Source: Sphaerospermopsis torques-reginae ITEP-024 (GTDB lineage: Bacteria; Cyanobacteriota; Cyanobacteriia; Cyanobacteriales; Nostocaceae). Taken from it: DNA of 64,000 nt. Both the position numbers and the translations under genes were made by a program. The notes under the pieces were generated by a model. The model was not told where the DNA came from. It did no database searches and saw nothing but the letters and a program-made list of their open reading frames with translations. Positions 1 through 9,121 of the stretch are shown piece after piece (position 1 is the first letter of the stretch; every line of letters begins with the position of its first letter). The stretch lies in NCBI RefSeq assembly GCF_019598945.1, contig NZ_CP080598.1, positions 4,526,001-4,590,000 of the forward strand. Direction: 5' to 3'.

Positions 1-914
1 TCTTCCCCTGGTATCCAAAACTTGCGTCGAGACAGGCGCAAAGAACTGGCAAAAGCAGGGATAGCATTGAAAACTTCCACAGCAATTGGTCCAGTGTACA
101 CTGGTAAAACAGGTTTAAGAAAAGTTTGCCAGGGTAGCCAACAGGTATGGAGAGCGCCGCGATCAGGAGGTGAAACTTGAATGTAATGTAAACGTTTTTG
201 TTGAGCTAAATAGTTAACTTGTTCTGCAAATTTTTCTGGACCATCTCCATCTAAGATTTCATGGGCGCTATCAATTACTACCCCCACTTGTTTACTTTCC
301 ACACCTTTGAGAAAGTCAATTAATTGAGATAATTTATTCGGTCCTGGTGTTTCCCAATGGGTAATAGGTTCAATGGCCAATTTCACATTTTTTCTTTCAG
401 CATATTTACCCAATTCATTGAGAATAGGTTGGGCATTTTGATAACGTATAGCTAAATGATCCTGTAGTTGATCGCTCCAAATACCATCATTACAGTCTGT
501 TGTAGGAAAAACACCATAGGGAATGACAATGGGACCCATCATAATTTCACCCCCTAAAGCTGCCGTAACATCAACTCTAGATTTCAGATATTCTAGGGCT
601 GCTTCTCTTTGTTTTGCAGAGGAAGAACTAGGATCAAACGTTTGAGTTGCTCCTACATTGGTGGATATTTTAATATCTGCTAAACCTTCGCTATCCAGAT
701 ATTGACGTAAATTTCGATAATTTTCTACATCTTGAGCATAATTTTCAGGATTGCTCGTACCAATGGGAAATTCAAATCCAGTATAACCAAATTTTTTCAG
801 TTCTTTGATATGCCCTACTACAGTTTTCCGATATTCTAAATTATCGGGTTTTAAATCTGTAGTAAACATGAAAAAACTCAGGTAAATATCAGGAGAATAT
901 GCTGGTTTGTTCAT
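1..914 (-). CDS. Sugar phosphate isomerase/epimerase-like TIM barrel (3' end off window)
   Basis: Open reading frame running off the left edge of the window, read on the minus strand from an ATG at 914. About 304 residues are visible. It begins MNKPAYSPDIYLSFFMFTTD and contains stretches typical of the AP-endonuclease-2/xylose isomerase-like TIM barrel: GYTGFEFPIG near the start, LAIEPITHWETPG in the middle and VGVVIDSAHE for the metal-binding strand. The visible end (SLRLSRRKFWIPGE) is probably close to the C-terminus. The family isomerises or epimerises sugars or inositol derivatives; the substrate is not predictable. It is last in a minus-strand group with an NTF2-like gene and an IolE-like protein. 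Confidence 0.8.
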   Translation of the reverse strand, partial: MNKPAYSPDIYLSFFMFTTDLKPDNLEYRKTVVGHIKELKKFGYTGFEFPIGTSNPENYAQDVENYRNLRQYLDSEGLADIKISTNVGATQTFDPSSSSAKQREAALEYLKSRVDVTAALGGEIMMGPIVIPYGVFPTTDCNDGIWSDQLQDHLAIRYQNAQPILNELGKYAERKNVKLAIEPITHWETPGPNKLSQLIDFLKGVESKQVGVVIDSAHEILDGDGPEKFAEQVNYLAQQKRLHYIQVSPPDRGALHTCWLPWQTFLKPVLPVYTGPIAVEVFNAIPAFASSLRLSRRKFWIPGE

Positions 915-977
915 TTGATGATGTTCCAATAATTCTGTGATGAGAAGTTTTTCTTAGCCTGACAATAGCCGCGAAAA

Positions 978-1370
978 TTATGAGGGTTTTTTGTTCCAAA
1001 TTTGACGATCAATTTTCCAAATTCCGGACTCTTTTTTCATTAACCACAAAGCCCGAAATATGACTTTATTTTCAGCACTACCATTATGAGGATGAATAGT
1101 TGCATGAGATATACCAATTACATAACCAAAATCACCCATGACTTCAATTTCCTCAGCAGTGAAAATTGGATGAATATCTTTTTTATCAATGCTTTGGGCA
1201 AATCCTTCTACAATATCTGCTATACCACAGCGATCATCTACATCCGGTGCCATCCAAAGGGCATCTTCTGTATACATATCAGCATAACCATCAAGATTTC
1301 TAGTTCTCACATTTTCGGCATAGGTTTCTTCAAATACTCGTCTGATTTCTTCTTTATCTTGAGAATACAT
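978..1370 (-). CDS. SnoaL/NTF2-like small protein
   Basis: 130 residues, starting MYSQDKEEIRRVFEETYAEN. An N-terminal helix with alternating acidic and basic residues, then YADMYTEDALWMAPD, and a C-terminal strand ending in GIWKIDRQIW are typical of DUF4440/SnoaL-type cone folds of the NTF2 superfamily. Members are small enzymes or ligand-binding proteins, so the reaction cannot be given. It lies between two TIM-barrel genes on the same strand, which suggests a shared catabolic or modification pathway. Confidence 0.65.
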   Translation of the reverse strand: MYSQDKEEIRRVFEETYAENVRTRNLDGYADMYTEDALWMAPDVDDRCGIADIVEGFAQSIDKKDIHPIFTAEEIEVMGDFGYVIGISHATIHPHNGSAENKVIFRALWLMKKESGIWKIDRQIWNKKPS

Positions 1371-1398
1371 ATCTAAAATCCTCAGAATTTGGATTGAT

Positions 1399-1434
1399 TT
1401 GTGTCTTAATTTGTGTCTTAATTTGTGTCTTAAT
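1399..1434. repeat. Three tandem copies of a 12-bp unit
   Basis: The unit TTGTGTCTTAAT occurs three times in a row without change, just upstream of the NTF2-like gene start. It may be slippage-prone. No function is evident. Confidence 0.85.
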
Positions 1435-1594
1435 TTTTAGGTTGAATTAAACAACAGTGCTTTTTATAAACATCAGTTGCTATTGACAAATAATCAGGTT
1501 GATTCCTTTACTAAATCCCCCTTTTTCAGAGAGCTTGCGGGGGATAAAAAAGGTTGATAATTACAACTACCAACCGGAGTTAGTAAATCAAAAA

Positions 1595-2704
1595 TTACAA
1601 CCCAGTCACTTTACGCAAATAACCCCTGGCCAAAAGCGCGTATTCTAAAGGTTCACGCAAGGGCTTAATATTGGTATTGCTGGGATCTTGTTCTGCTTCC
1701 ACCATTAACCAACCTTCATACTTAACAGCAGCTAATTTATTTAAAATGCTGTCAAAGTCAATGACTCCATTTTTATCTCCAGGAACTGTAAAGACTCCAG
1801 AACGAATTGCACTTAAAAAGCTCAGTTGTTTTTGTTTGGCTTGATCTAAGATATTTTGACGAATGTTTTTCAAGTGAACGTGCTTAATCCGACTACCATA
1901 GGTATTAATCAGATCCAAAATTTCACTTTGGCTCACACCTGAATAGTAAAGATGGCCAGTATCTAGGAGTAAATTGACATGATGATCCTTTGTTCCTGCC
2001 ATGAGACGATCAATATCTGCGCGGACTTCTACTCCAGTGCCAACGTGGGGATGGTAACACAAGATCATCCCATTAGCAAAGGCTTGATCTCCCAAAGAAT
2101 TTAACCCATCAATCAACTGTTGCCATTGTTCATCAGTAAACTGAGGACGATTATTTAAAGGTTCAATTGGTTGTTGATGGACTGCTCCTCCAAGTTCAGC
2201 CACCACAATCACTTTACTATCAAAATTTTGCATGAACGCCATCTGATCTTCAAAGATTTTTTGGCTATCTTCTTTCGCGCCGATAGTAAAATAAGTTCCC
2301 ACCCAAGGTTCAGAAATTGTTAAACCCCGCACCTTGAGGTCTTTTTTTAATGTAGCGATGTCTTTGGGAAATTTAGGAGCGCCTTGAAGTCCTTGAAATC
2401 CTGCTAGGGCAATTTCACTGATAATCTGTTTATAAGAAATGGCAGGATTGAGATCCATAGTCAGATCATCACTGTTACTCCAACCTGTAGGGGTAATACC
2501 TAAACGAACTTTTTCAGGTTTGAAAATGGGGTTTTTGGCAACAGAAGCAGTTGCACCGTTGGGAGAGCTAGTTTTTACTTGGGCATAAGCAGGAACTATG
2601 TTAGTGATTCCTATGAGAATCACAACCAACAAAGAAATTAATAAACGACTAATTTGTTGCCCCAGGAATTTAATCCTATGAAAAAAATTGGATCTTTCTG
2701 TCAT
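1595..2704 (-). CDS. Exported IolE-like sugar phosphate isomerase/epimerase
   Basis: 369 residues from the ATG at 2704; a TTG ten codons earlier is possible but less likely. An N-terminal hydrophobic segment (LLISLLVVILIGITNIVPAYAQ) is a signal peptide or anchor with an AYA-Q cleavage site. The rest is a xylose-isomerase-like TIM barrel with metal-site stretches LCYHPHVGTGVE, LLLDTGHLYYSG and IKHVHLKN, which resemble 2-keto-myo-inositol dehydratase (IolE). IolE itself is cytoplasmic, so export is unusual and the true substrate is unknown. It belongs to the same minus-strand cluster as the FAD-dependent dehydrogenase genes at 3572-6475. Confidence 0.75.
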   Translation of the reverse strand: MTERSNFFHRIKFLGQQISRLLISLLVVILIGITNIVPAYAQVKTSSPNGATASVAKNPIFKPEKVRLGITPTGWSNSDDLTMDLNPAISYKQIISEIALAGFQGLQGAPKFPKDIATLKKDLKVRGLTISEPWVGTYFTIGAKEDSQKIFEDQMAFMQNFDSKVIVVAELGGAVHQQPIEPLNNRPQFTDEQWQQLIDGLNSLGDQAFANGMILCYHPHVGTGVEVRADIDRLMAGTKDHHVNLLLDTGHLYYSGVSQSEILDLINTYGSRIKHVHLKNIRQNILDQAKQKQLSFLSAIRSGVFTVPGDKNGVIDFDSILNKLAAVKYEGWLMVEAEQDPSNTNIKPLREPLEYALLARGYLRKVTGL

Positions 2705-2856
2705 GAGAATTACTCGATGTTTTATTTTCAACAAGTTGATTTATTTAGGAGTTACCCATTTGTGTTTAATTTGACCCCGCCGACTTACTTAGCAACCCTA
2801 TTGGTTCAAACCCTAAATAGGATTGCTATACCAGAGAGAATTTATTAAATATCAGC

Positions 2857-3533
2857 CTATTGAACTGCCCCAAACTGAGCTACACTTCCGTTATATACGG
2901 TATCATTAGGCATTCTGGCACGAAATAAATCAGCATCAGTGAAGTTAGTATTTGTTAAAGTAGCTCCTGATAATCTGACATTTCTCATCACAGCATCAGA
3001 GAAATCAGCATTCGATAAATTAGAGCTAGATAAATATGCGTTGTTGAAATTTGCTTCTTTGGCGATCGCATTAGAAAAATTTGCTTCATTAATGCATATT
3101 CTACATTTGCCCCTGTGAAAGTTGCACCAGAAAAGATTGCGCCGTTCATCTCTGCATTAGTCAATAGGGCTTTAGTCAAATTGGCTTTAGTCAAGTTAGC
3201 TGCATTTAACCTAATCCCTAAAAGACTCGCACCCGATAAATTAGCTCCTGTGAGATTTGCTTCATCTAGCTTGGCTTCATTTAGCAAAGTATTCGACAAA
3301 TTAGCCCCTGTGAGATTGGCTTTAAGGAGAGCGCTACCATATAAATCTTTGTTGGATAAATCCACTCCTGATAGATCACAGCCATTACATTCGTTTGTCT
3401 CCAGTAAATGTTTCAGAGCAACACTGGGACTACTAGCAACAAAGGCATTAGCTGGTAAACTAAACAGCGTCAAACTCAGAAAAACTGTCAGGACAAAAGC
3501 AGAAAGTCCACGAAACCAAACTTTAATATTCAT
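2857..3533 (-). pseudogene. Exported pentapeptide repeat protein, frameshifted
   Basis: The first frame encodes a signal peptide (VFLSLTLFSLPANAF), then about 20 pentapeptide units (ANLTGANLSNTLLNEAKL and similar). It loses the repeat pattern after GANVEYALM and stops at 2988. The repeat pattern resumes in another frame from about 3090 down to 2857 (EANFSNAIAKEANFNNAYLS, then SSSNLSNADFSDAV and ending in VAQFGAVQ). A single-base indel near 3085-3095 therefore breaks the gene. Intact length would be about 225 residues. Pentapeptide proteins form right-handed beta-helices; the role here is unknown. A sequencing error at the A/T-rich site cannot be excluded. Confidence 0.75.
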
Positions 3534-3571
3534 GTTGTATCTCCATAAAATTCTTTTCCAGCAAACCCTAA

Positions 3572-4054
3572 TTAACTCAAACTCACTGAAGGAGGTTCAC
3601 TCCATGTACCATAACCAGGTGCTTTCGCTCCAGGAGGATTAACCCCAACTGCTTTCCATACCAGTCCTTCAGCATAAGATTGGGGACTGGGAATAAAAGG
3701 GCTATTTTGTTGGTTAATCCCATACCAGGACTCTAAAGATTTGGGGAGTTTATCCCAGGTTGCCGTATACCACAACTTGATGATGTTGCGAGCAACTGGT
3801 CCGAGTGTGGCAGAACTGAGAATTTCCTCGCGTAATCCCTCAGACAAAATTGTCGGATTATGTTTCTTTTTGGCACTCTTATCCAACTGATGAAAGGTTT
3901 CTAGCAATTCCTTGAATATCTGCTCACCAATCGTATTCAGAACAGTGTCAAAGTACAGATCAGCCTGTCCAGTACCTTCTAGATCAAACCGAGAAAATCC
4001 TGTTAATTCTGCCGATAAACCCAGGAAATACCCTACAAATTCAGGTGTTTTCAT
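3572..4054 (-). CDS. FAD-SLDH-type dehydrogenase small subunit
   Basis: 160 residues from ATG 4054 (a GTG two codons upstream is also possible). FLGLSAELTGFSRFDLEGTG at the start and a C-terminal segment with Trp-Tyr, a Pro/Gly-rich loop and GYGTWSEPP match the small subunit family of membrane-bound FAD-containing sorbitol/fructose-type dehydrogenases (PF12318). In those enzymes the small subunit accompanies a GMC-type flavoprotein. A broken GMC gene lies in the same operon at 5300-6475, which supports the call. With its partner truncated, the subunit probably has no working enzyme. Confidence 0.6.
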   Translation of the reverse strand: MKTPEFVGYFLGLSAELTGFSRFDLEGTGQADLYFDTVLNTIGEQIFKELLETFHQLDKSAKKKHNPTILSEGLREEILSSATLGPVARNIIKLWYTATWDKLPKSLESWYGINQQNSPFIPSPQSYAEGLVWKAVGVNPPGAKAPGYGTWSEPPSVSLS

Positions 4055-4103
4055 GCTCACTTGTTATTTACCTTTTTACTCAAACTGAATTACTCAAACT
4101 GAA

Positions 4104-5216
4104 TTACTCAAACTTATAAACCGGACCTGCATTCACACCATTTAGTCCAGGAATGGGGTTACGAATGAGACTATTAGCTAATTCTTTGAGTCGGAACATA
4201 CTACCCACAGCCGGAAGTAGCTGTTCAGGATGACCATTGAAAGAATATTCAATCTCTGCTAAAAATCTGCTGTAAGCCTGTTGAAACTCTAAGGCGTGAG
4301 CATATAATTCTGAATCTGCGTCACAATAATTTCTGAGTTTACTCAGAGTCAAATTCTCCATCACAGGATAAACCGCGTCCCAATCTACAGTAAAGGTTTC
4401 ACCAGTGGGATGATTTGGCTGATCTGATTTGGTGGGATCTTCTTTATCTATCACATAGTAGCGACCGTTGAGTAGTTGCTGAAAACGATAGTAATGAGAA
4501 AGTTCTTTCTCTGAATCATAGATTGTTTTAGTTCCAGACCCTTCACCTTGGGTTTGAATAATATACAATGCCTTGATCGCAGAATCCAGATCCGTCACTT
4601 TGACGATATCTCCCGCACCATCATAGTAATATTCAGGGGTAATTTGCTTTTTGGGATCGCCAATGAAGAGATTCTTTCCTTCACTCTTATACTGCTTATC
4701 CAGTGCCTTTAATCCCCGAATTACTTCTGTATAGAATAATCCAATTGTTTCGTAACTCAGATTATCTTTCTTACCAGCAAGTTTTAAAAAGTTGTGTCTT
4801 CTTGTTTGTCTGGTGCGAGACTCTACTAAAGCTTTATTGTCATCTACATGATGAGAACGTTCAATCTTGCAAAATGTCTCTACTGTTTCTCTGGAAAACT
4901 TACTGATACTAACTTCAAAGTCTTCTTCTCTGGTGGGTAAGTAAGTTGGGTATGTGGGAATAAAATCAGGATTGGTTAAAACTCCTTGAATATCTCCTCC
5001 CACTGCATTAAAGACATTGGCTACTAGAGTCAGATGTAGCATTTCCTCCACAGCCACAGTACGAATAAACTGAAAGGCCTCCAGGTTTGATCCTGGTTTG
5101 AGGGAGTAAAGGGCAGTCAGATAAGGGGGAAGAGTTGCGTGTTCTATCATCAAGCCCTGAATGAGATAGTAATGCAGGTCTTCAACCGTTGTAATCAACT
5201 CTAAAGTGTCAATCAT
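4104..5216 (-). CDS. Ferritin-like domain protein (VioB/RebD N-terminal type)
   Basis: 370 residues. The N-terminal half (YYLIQGLMIEHATLPPYLTA, then EEMLHLTLVANVFNAVGG) is a ferritin-like four-helix bundle with metal-ligand Glu/His residues, as in PF12902, first known from iminophenylpyruvate dimer synthases. The C-terminal half continues helical with YRFQQLLNGRYYV. Such stand-alone proteins are often found beside GMC oxidoreductases in bacterial oxidative clusters, and here the gene sits between the GMC fragment and the SLDH small subunit. Substrate unknown. Confidence 0.7.
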   Translation of the reverse strand: MIDTLELITTVEDLHYYLIQGLMIEHATLPPYLTALYSLKPGSNLEAFQFIRTVAVEEMLHLTLVANVFNAVGGDIQGVLTNPDFIPTYPTYLPTREEDFEVSISKFSRETVETFCKIERSHHVDDNKALVESRTRQTRRHNFLKLAGKKDNLSYETIGLFYTEVIRGLKALDKQYKSEGKNLFIGDPKKQITPEYYYDGAGDIVKVTDLDSAIKALYIIQTQGEGSGTKTIYDSEKELSHYYRFQQLLNGRYYVIDKEDPTKSDQPNHPTGETFTVDWDAVYPVMENLTLSKLRNYCDADSELYAHALEFQQAYSRFLAEIEYSFNGHPEQLLPAVGSMFRLKELANSLIRNPIPGLNGVNAGPVYKFE

Positions 5217-5299
5217 GAAATACCTCTGCGGACAATATTTTCAAAAGTTGTATAGTTTTCCAGAGTTGTCTAATTCAGTGCGCCTTGTTATTTTCCACC

Positions 5300-6475
5300 C
5301 TAGACATAGGCTGGTTTAGTTGCAGAAGCTAAGTCTTTTAGCATTTCCTCAGTAGCCATGAAAGTGAGAGCAGCGATACTCAATGTAGTATTGGAAGTAC
5401 CAATGGAGGGCATACTTCCTGATCCAACTAGGTAAAGATTTTGGTGATCCCAGGAACGCATATATTTATCAACAACAGAGTTATGTTTATTCGTTCCCAT
5501 GACATGAGTGCCGGAAAAGTGATTTCCGCCTCTAAACCAATAGCCTTCACCCTCATACTCAAAATAAGCTGGATCGCTTTTATCGTAGTGGGTATGATCT
5601 TCCGCACCTAAACGATTGAAAATAATTTTGGAGAGGTTGCGGGCGTAAGCAAAGGTTTTCTTGCAATAATCAGGAACATCAAAGTGAATGATGGGACGAT
5701 AATTACCCAGTTGATCTTTATATCGGGGATCAATGGTAATGCGGTTATTATAATCGGCGGGTAATTCGCACATGAAGGCTAATAGTAATTGCCGTGATAT
5801 CTTGCTGATTAGTTCTTTACGTAGTTCAGCACCATACATATTGCCTTTTTCTACAGCCTCTCTCACTATGTCAGCAGCACCCGTTCCTGACCATCCCCAA
5901 CCATCATTATGGATATCCATTGCAAATGTGCATTGGTTGTGACGAAACTTACCTTTACGGAAAGTTCCTATTCCTGATGTTACTAAGGGTCCGCGCATTG
6001 TTCCAGTCACTTCTGGCATCAAAGCCCAAGCTAAGAGAAAAGGATGATCCATTAGGTTGCGTCCCATCAGTCCACTGGTGCTGTGTAGATCAGAGGCTAA
6101 CATCAGCTTGGCATTTTCCACTGCATGGGCGGCTAGAACAAATAAAGTACCTTTAGCCGTGCCAAGGGTATGGCTAGGAGAGTTGGGATCTTGATAGTGC
6201 TTGTAATGTATGGCGGTTACACGACCGTTTTCAGGATCAATTTCTACTTTATAGGCTACAGCTTGGGCAAGTAAATGTACTCGATCCGGAAAAGCAATGG
6301 TATTTAAGGTTTTGCGTGCATCATACTTTGCTTGTACTGGACAAATGGGTACACAATTAGCGTTACCTTGGCAGCGTTCCCCGTATTCTATAGGTTTAAC
6401 TGTGGCAACTCCATCGGGGACAAAGCGATTATTTGATTTATGTCCGTACTCGTTATATTTGGGATTGGGAATACT
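5300..6475 (-). pseudogene. GMC-family FAD oxidoreductase, N-terminus removed by IS
   Basis: The reading frame holds only the C-terminal two thirds of a glucose-methanol-choline oxidoreductase: CQGNANCVPICPVQAKYDAR, then GLMGRNLMDHP, NHFSGTHVMG (catalytic His) and a GTSNTTLSIAAL C-terminal signature. The FAD-binding GxGxxG region (about 170 residues) is absent. The upstream boundary is exactly the terminal inverted repeat of the insertion sequence at 6476-8513. A TTG at 6496 inside that repeat could start a short product (MKCGMWDSIPN). No N-terminal half is recognisable beyond the IS at 8514 onward, so sequence was probably deleted as well. Confidence 0.85.
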
Positions 6476-8513
6476 ATCCCACATTCCGCACTTCAAAAAG
6501 TAGCATAAACAAACTACATTGACGGTAAATTAAAACTTATGGTTTGAACAATTACGTATCAATGTAAAACAAAATTATGGACACACAAAGTTGAGCTTTA
6601 GAAGGTGTTTAAAAGCTATTGCAATAACAATATTTAATTCAAGGTGTGGAATCAGTTATCAAAAAGATAACCGATGAAATAGTAAAAATAGAGAGAAAAC
6701 TAAGATAATAAATAATATTTTTGACAAGTAGTAGGTAGGAATTGCAAGATATGACAATGCGACTCCGTTAAATTAAGAATTCGTTGAAATCCTTGTGCCA
6801 TCAAAAGATGAATACCTTGAAAGCACTGAAATATCCATCTTAATGTGGGAGATTCTGTAGGTTTATTCAGTTGGTTTTTAACTGTGGCTTTTTGTGCCTT
6901 CAATGACATTCTTAATTGTCTTTGTCCTAAATTATAAACCAAAAGACATAATGCCATTAACATCATCATTGTCTCTACTCTTTGGGGATTTTTCACAAAC
7001 AGACTATCCGCGAAAAATAACGGGTCTTTGATAAATCTAAATCCTCTTTCTGTAGATTGTTGTTCTTTATATATTTTGAGGATTTCTTCTGACTCTAACT
7101 CCTGAGCATCCAAAATATTGGTGGCTAAAATAAATCTGCCACAAGAGTTTTGCTGTTGTGTAATTAACTCCTGATTTTCTCTTAATTTACATTTCACTCT
7201 ATAAACTGCTGTTTTCCCTTGATTTAATGTCTCGGTAATTCGATAGTCTGATATTTGATGATATTTTAATTTAGCTGTTATTTCTTTGATTTTCAACTCG
7301 GCTAAAGATTTATCAGCAAATTCTTCCTGTTCTAATTTATCTACTTGTTTGTTAGCTTTTAATAACTCTTCTTGGATTTTTTTGTCTAGTTTATTTAAGT
7401 CTGCTTTTTTTCTCTCTACGCTTTCTACTAATAACCATCTTTGCTCTATTCCTCCATAAGATACTTTCTCTTCGATATAGCTATAACCTTTGATTTTACA
7501 GGCTTTCATTTCATTATTTATGGAGGCTTTCACTAAATTTTTTGCTTTTTTAATGGATAATGGTACTCGACTTATCCATTTCATGTTTGACATTAATTTT
7601 AAATTACTTTCGCTATATAATGCACTGTCAGCCACCATGATACTTTCAAAATCTATTTGTTTAGAATATTCTACTAAGATATGAGCAAATACTGCTTTAT
7701 CTGATTCGTTTCCTGATGCCCCTCTAAAAAATAATGGTATATCCCCATCACTACTTACTATTAAATCTAATATACATTGTTTTAGGTCTGGGCGATGGTC
7801 ACGAGAATATCCTTGTGTAATCATTATTGGATGTTCTCGATTTATTCCTAGTTCTTTCTCTAGATTATTTACGCAATTCTTATATTCCCCGTGTAAATGT
7901 AATGAGCTTGAGTCTAAATGGGAATATTTTGTGTCTATTCCATATTTCTTTACTACTTCTAAGGCAATGATTAAGAATAGTTTAGTTAATCCATATTTAT
8001 AGAGTTTATCCATGACTCTACCTATTTTATCGTCGTTTAAATCTTCTGCTTTTATTCCTGTTCCTATTAGATGTTCTACGGCTTTGTCTTTAAAGAAATC
8101 TGGGAACAAATATAGTGGTCTTGATACAAAGCCTAGTCCATTGAGAATGATTGCTTTGACTACTTCTCCTGTGTTTACTTTCTCTCTGATATCTATTGAA
8201 AATATCTCGTTGATTTTTTCTACTATTCCTATTTCATCTATTATTCCTGCGATTATTCCTAAGTGATCTATGTTTTTACTCTCAATTTCTTCTGTTTGGT
8301 AATTCATATTATGAAGGCATTTTTAGGTACTTCAGTCTCATTCTCTCATTTTTTCCTGAATTTATTCTCAATGCCTTATGAGTTTCTCTTTAGTAGTCAA
8401 ATGGGAATTAAAGTCTATATTTTTACTTTCTTGATTGCGTATTTATGTTTAACACTCTATGCTGCTTATGATACTTGTATATGTACTACATTTTGAAGTG
8501 CGGAATGTGGGAT
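6476..8513. mobile_element. IS1634-type insertion sequence (2038 bp)
   Basis: Terminal inverted repeats begin with a perfectly matched 23-bp sequence (ATCCCACATTCCGCACTTCA plus AAA) and continue imperfectly (GTAG). They bracket one transposase gene. No target-site duplication is visible: the flanks are ATACT on the left and TGAAT on the right. Together with the missing 5' part of the interrupted GMC gene, this suggests a rearrangement after insertion. Confidence 0.88.
6700..8307 (-). CDS. IS1634 family transposase
   Basis: 535 residues, full length for the family. The N-terminus (LGIIAGIIDEIGIVEKINEI) is a DUF4277-type domain. It is followed by a DDE catalytic core with YSHLDSSSLHLHGEY, IMVADSALYSESNLKLM and a distal Glu in STERGFRFIKDP. 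A coiled insert (KADLNKLDKKIQEELLKANK) lies between. The frame is intact, so the element may be active. It transcribes in the same direction as the GMC gene it interrupts. Confidence 0.9.
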   Translation of the reverse strand: MNYQTEEIESKNIDHLGIIAGIIDEIGIVEKINEIFSIDIREKVNTGEVVKAIILNGLGFVSRPLYLFPDFFKDKAVEHLIGTGIKAEDLNDDKIGRVMDKLYKYGLTKLFLIIALEVVKKYGIDTKYSHLDSSSLHLHGEYKNCVNNLEKELGINREHPIMITQGYSRDHRPDLKQCILDLIVSSDGDIPLFFRGASGNESDKAVFAHILVEYSKQIDFESIMVADSALYSESNLKLMSNMKWISRVPLSIKKAKNLVKASINNEMKACKIKGYSYIEEKVSYGGIEQRWLLVESVERKKADLNKLDKKIQEELLKANKQVDKLEQEEFADKSLAELKIKEITAKLKYHQISDYRITETLNQGKTAVYRVKCKLRENQELITQQQNSCGRFILATNILDAQELESEEILKIYKEQQSTERGFRFIKDPLFFADSLFVKNPQRVETMMMLMALCLLVYNLGQRQLRMSLKAQKATVKNQLNKPTESPTLRWIFQCFQGIHLLMAQGFQRILNLTESHCHILQFLPTTCQKYYLLS

Positions 8514-9121
8514 TGAATATTGGCTCAACTATCAAGATTTAGTAATATTTAGTAACATTCCACCGAAAATGTGGGTATTTTGGATGACAAGATAGGACAA
8601 ACAGCGCATTTCTTTGTTTAAGGTACGAATAGCTATCAAAAAATACTTATATGTTACAAAGGTAAAAAACTATCTCAAGAAAAGAGAGCCTGATTTCGGA
8701 GGTAAATACAAGAATATGAATTTATTAAGCGTTAATTAATTGGTAGTAAAATTAACAAAAAAATTAACAGAACACATAAACAAGCTAAAAAAATAATTTA
8801 TACTTATTAACGATAAGTAGTCGTGCAAAATAAATTGGATATTCTAGGAGAGGGAACAGGGAACAGTAATTATTGTCAAGAGAAAATTCCCTACTATTTC
8901 TAGAAATTGGGGATATTGGATGTCTAAATGTAAACATTCAGCTGTCAGCTATCAGCAGTCAGCAAGAAAGAAGAAAAACATCAATACTCACCTGTAACTT
9001 TCTCTCATTAACACTTGTGGGGTTTGATAATATGCTGCTAATTTTTTGAACAATCTATCTAATAGCACCTAAAAGCTGATTACTGATTACTGATAGCTGA
9101 ATACTTACGTCTAAATGATGT
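8514..9121. other. Non-coding stretch between IS and recombinase gene
   Basis: No supported gene. It holds scraps of short tandem repeats (GGGAACAG near 8855, TCAGCTATCAGCAGTCAGC near 8940, GATTACTGATTACTGATAGC near 9080). The missing GMC N-terminal part is not found here. Confidence 0.6.

Noticed and set aside
3115-3642. Plus-strand reading frame of 175 codons
   Set aside because: Antisense to the pentapeptide repeat gene; its length comes from the repeat structure.
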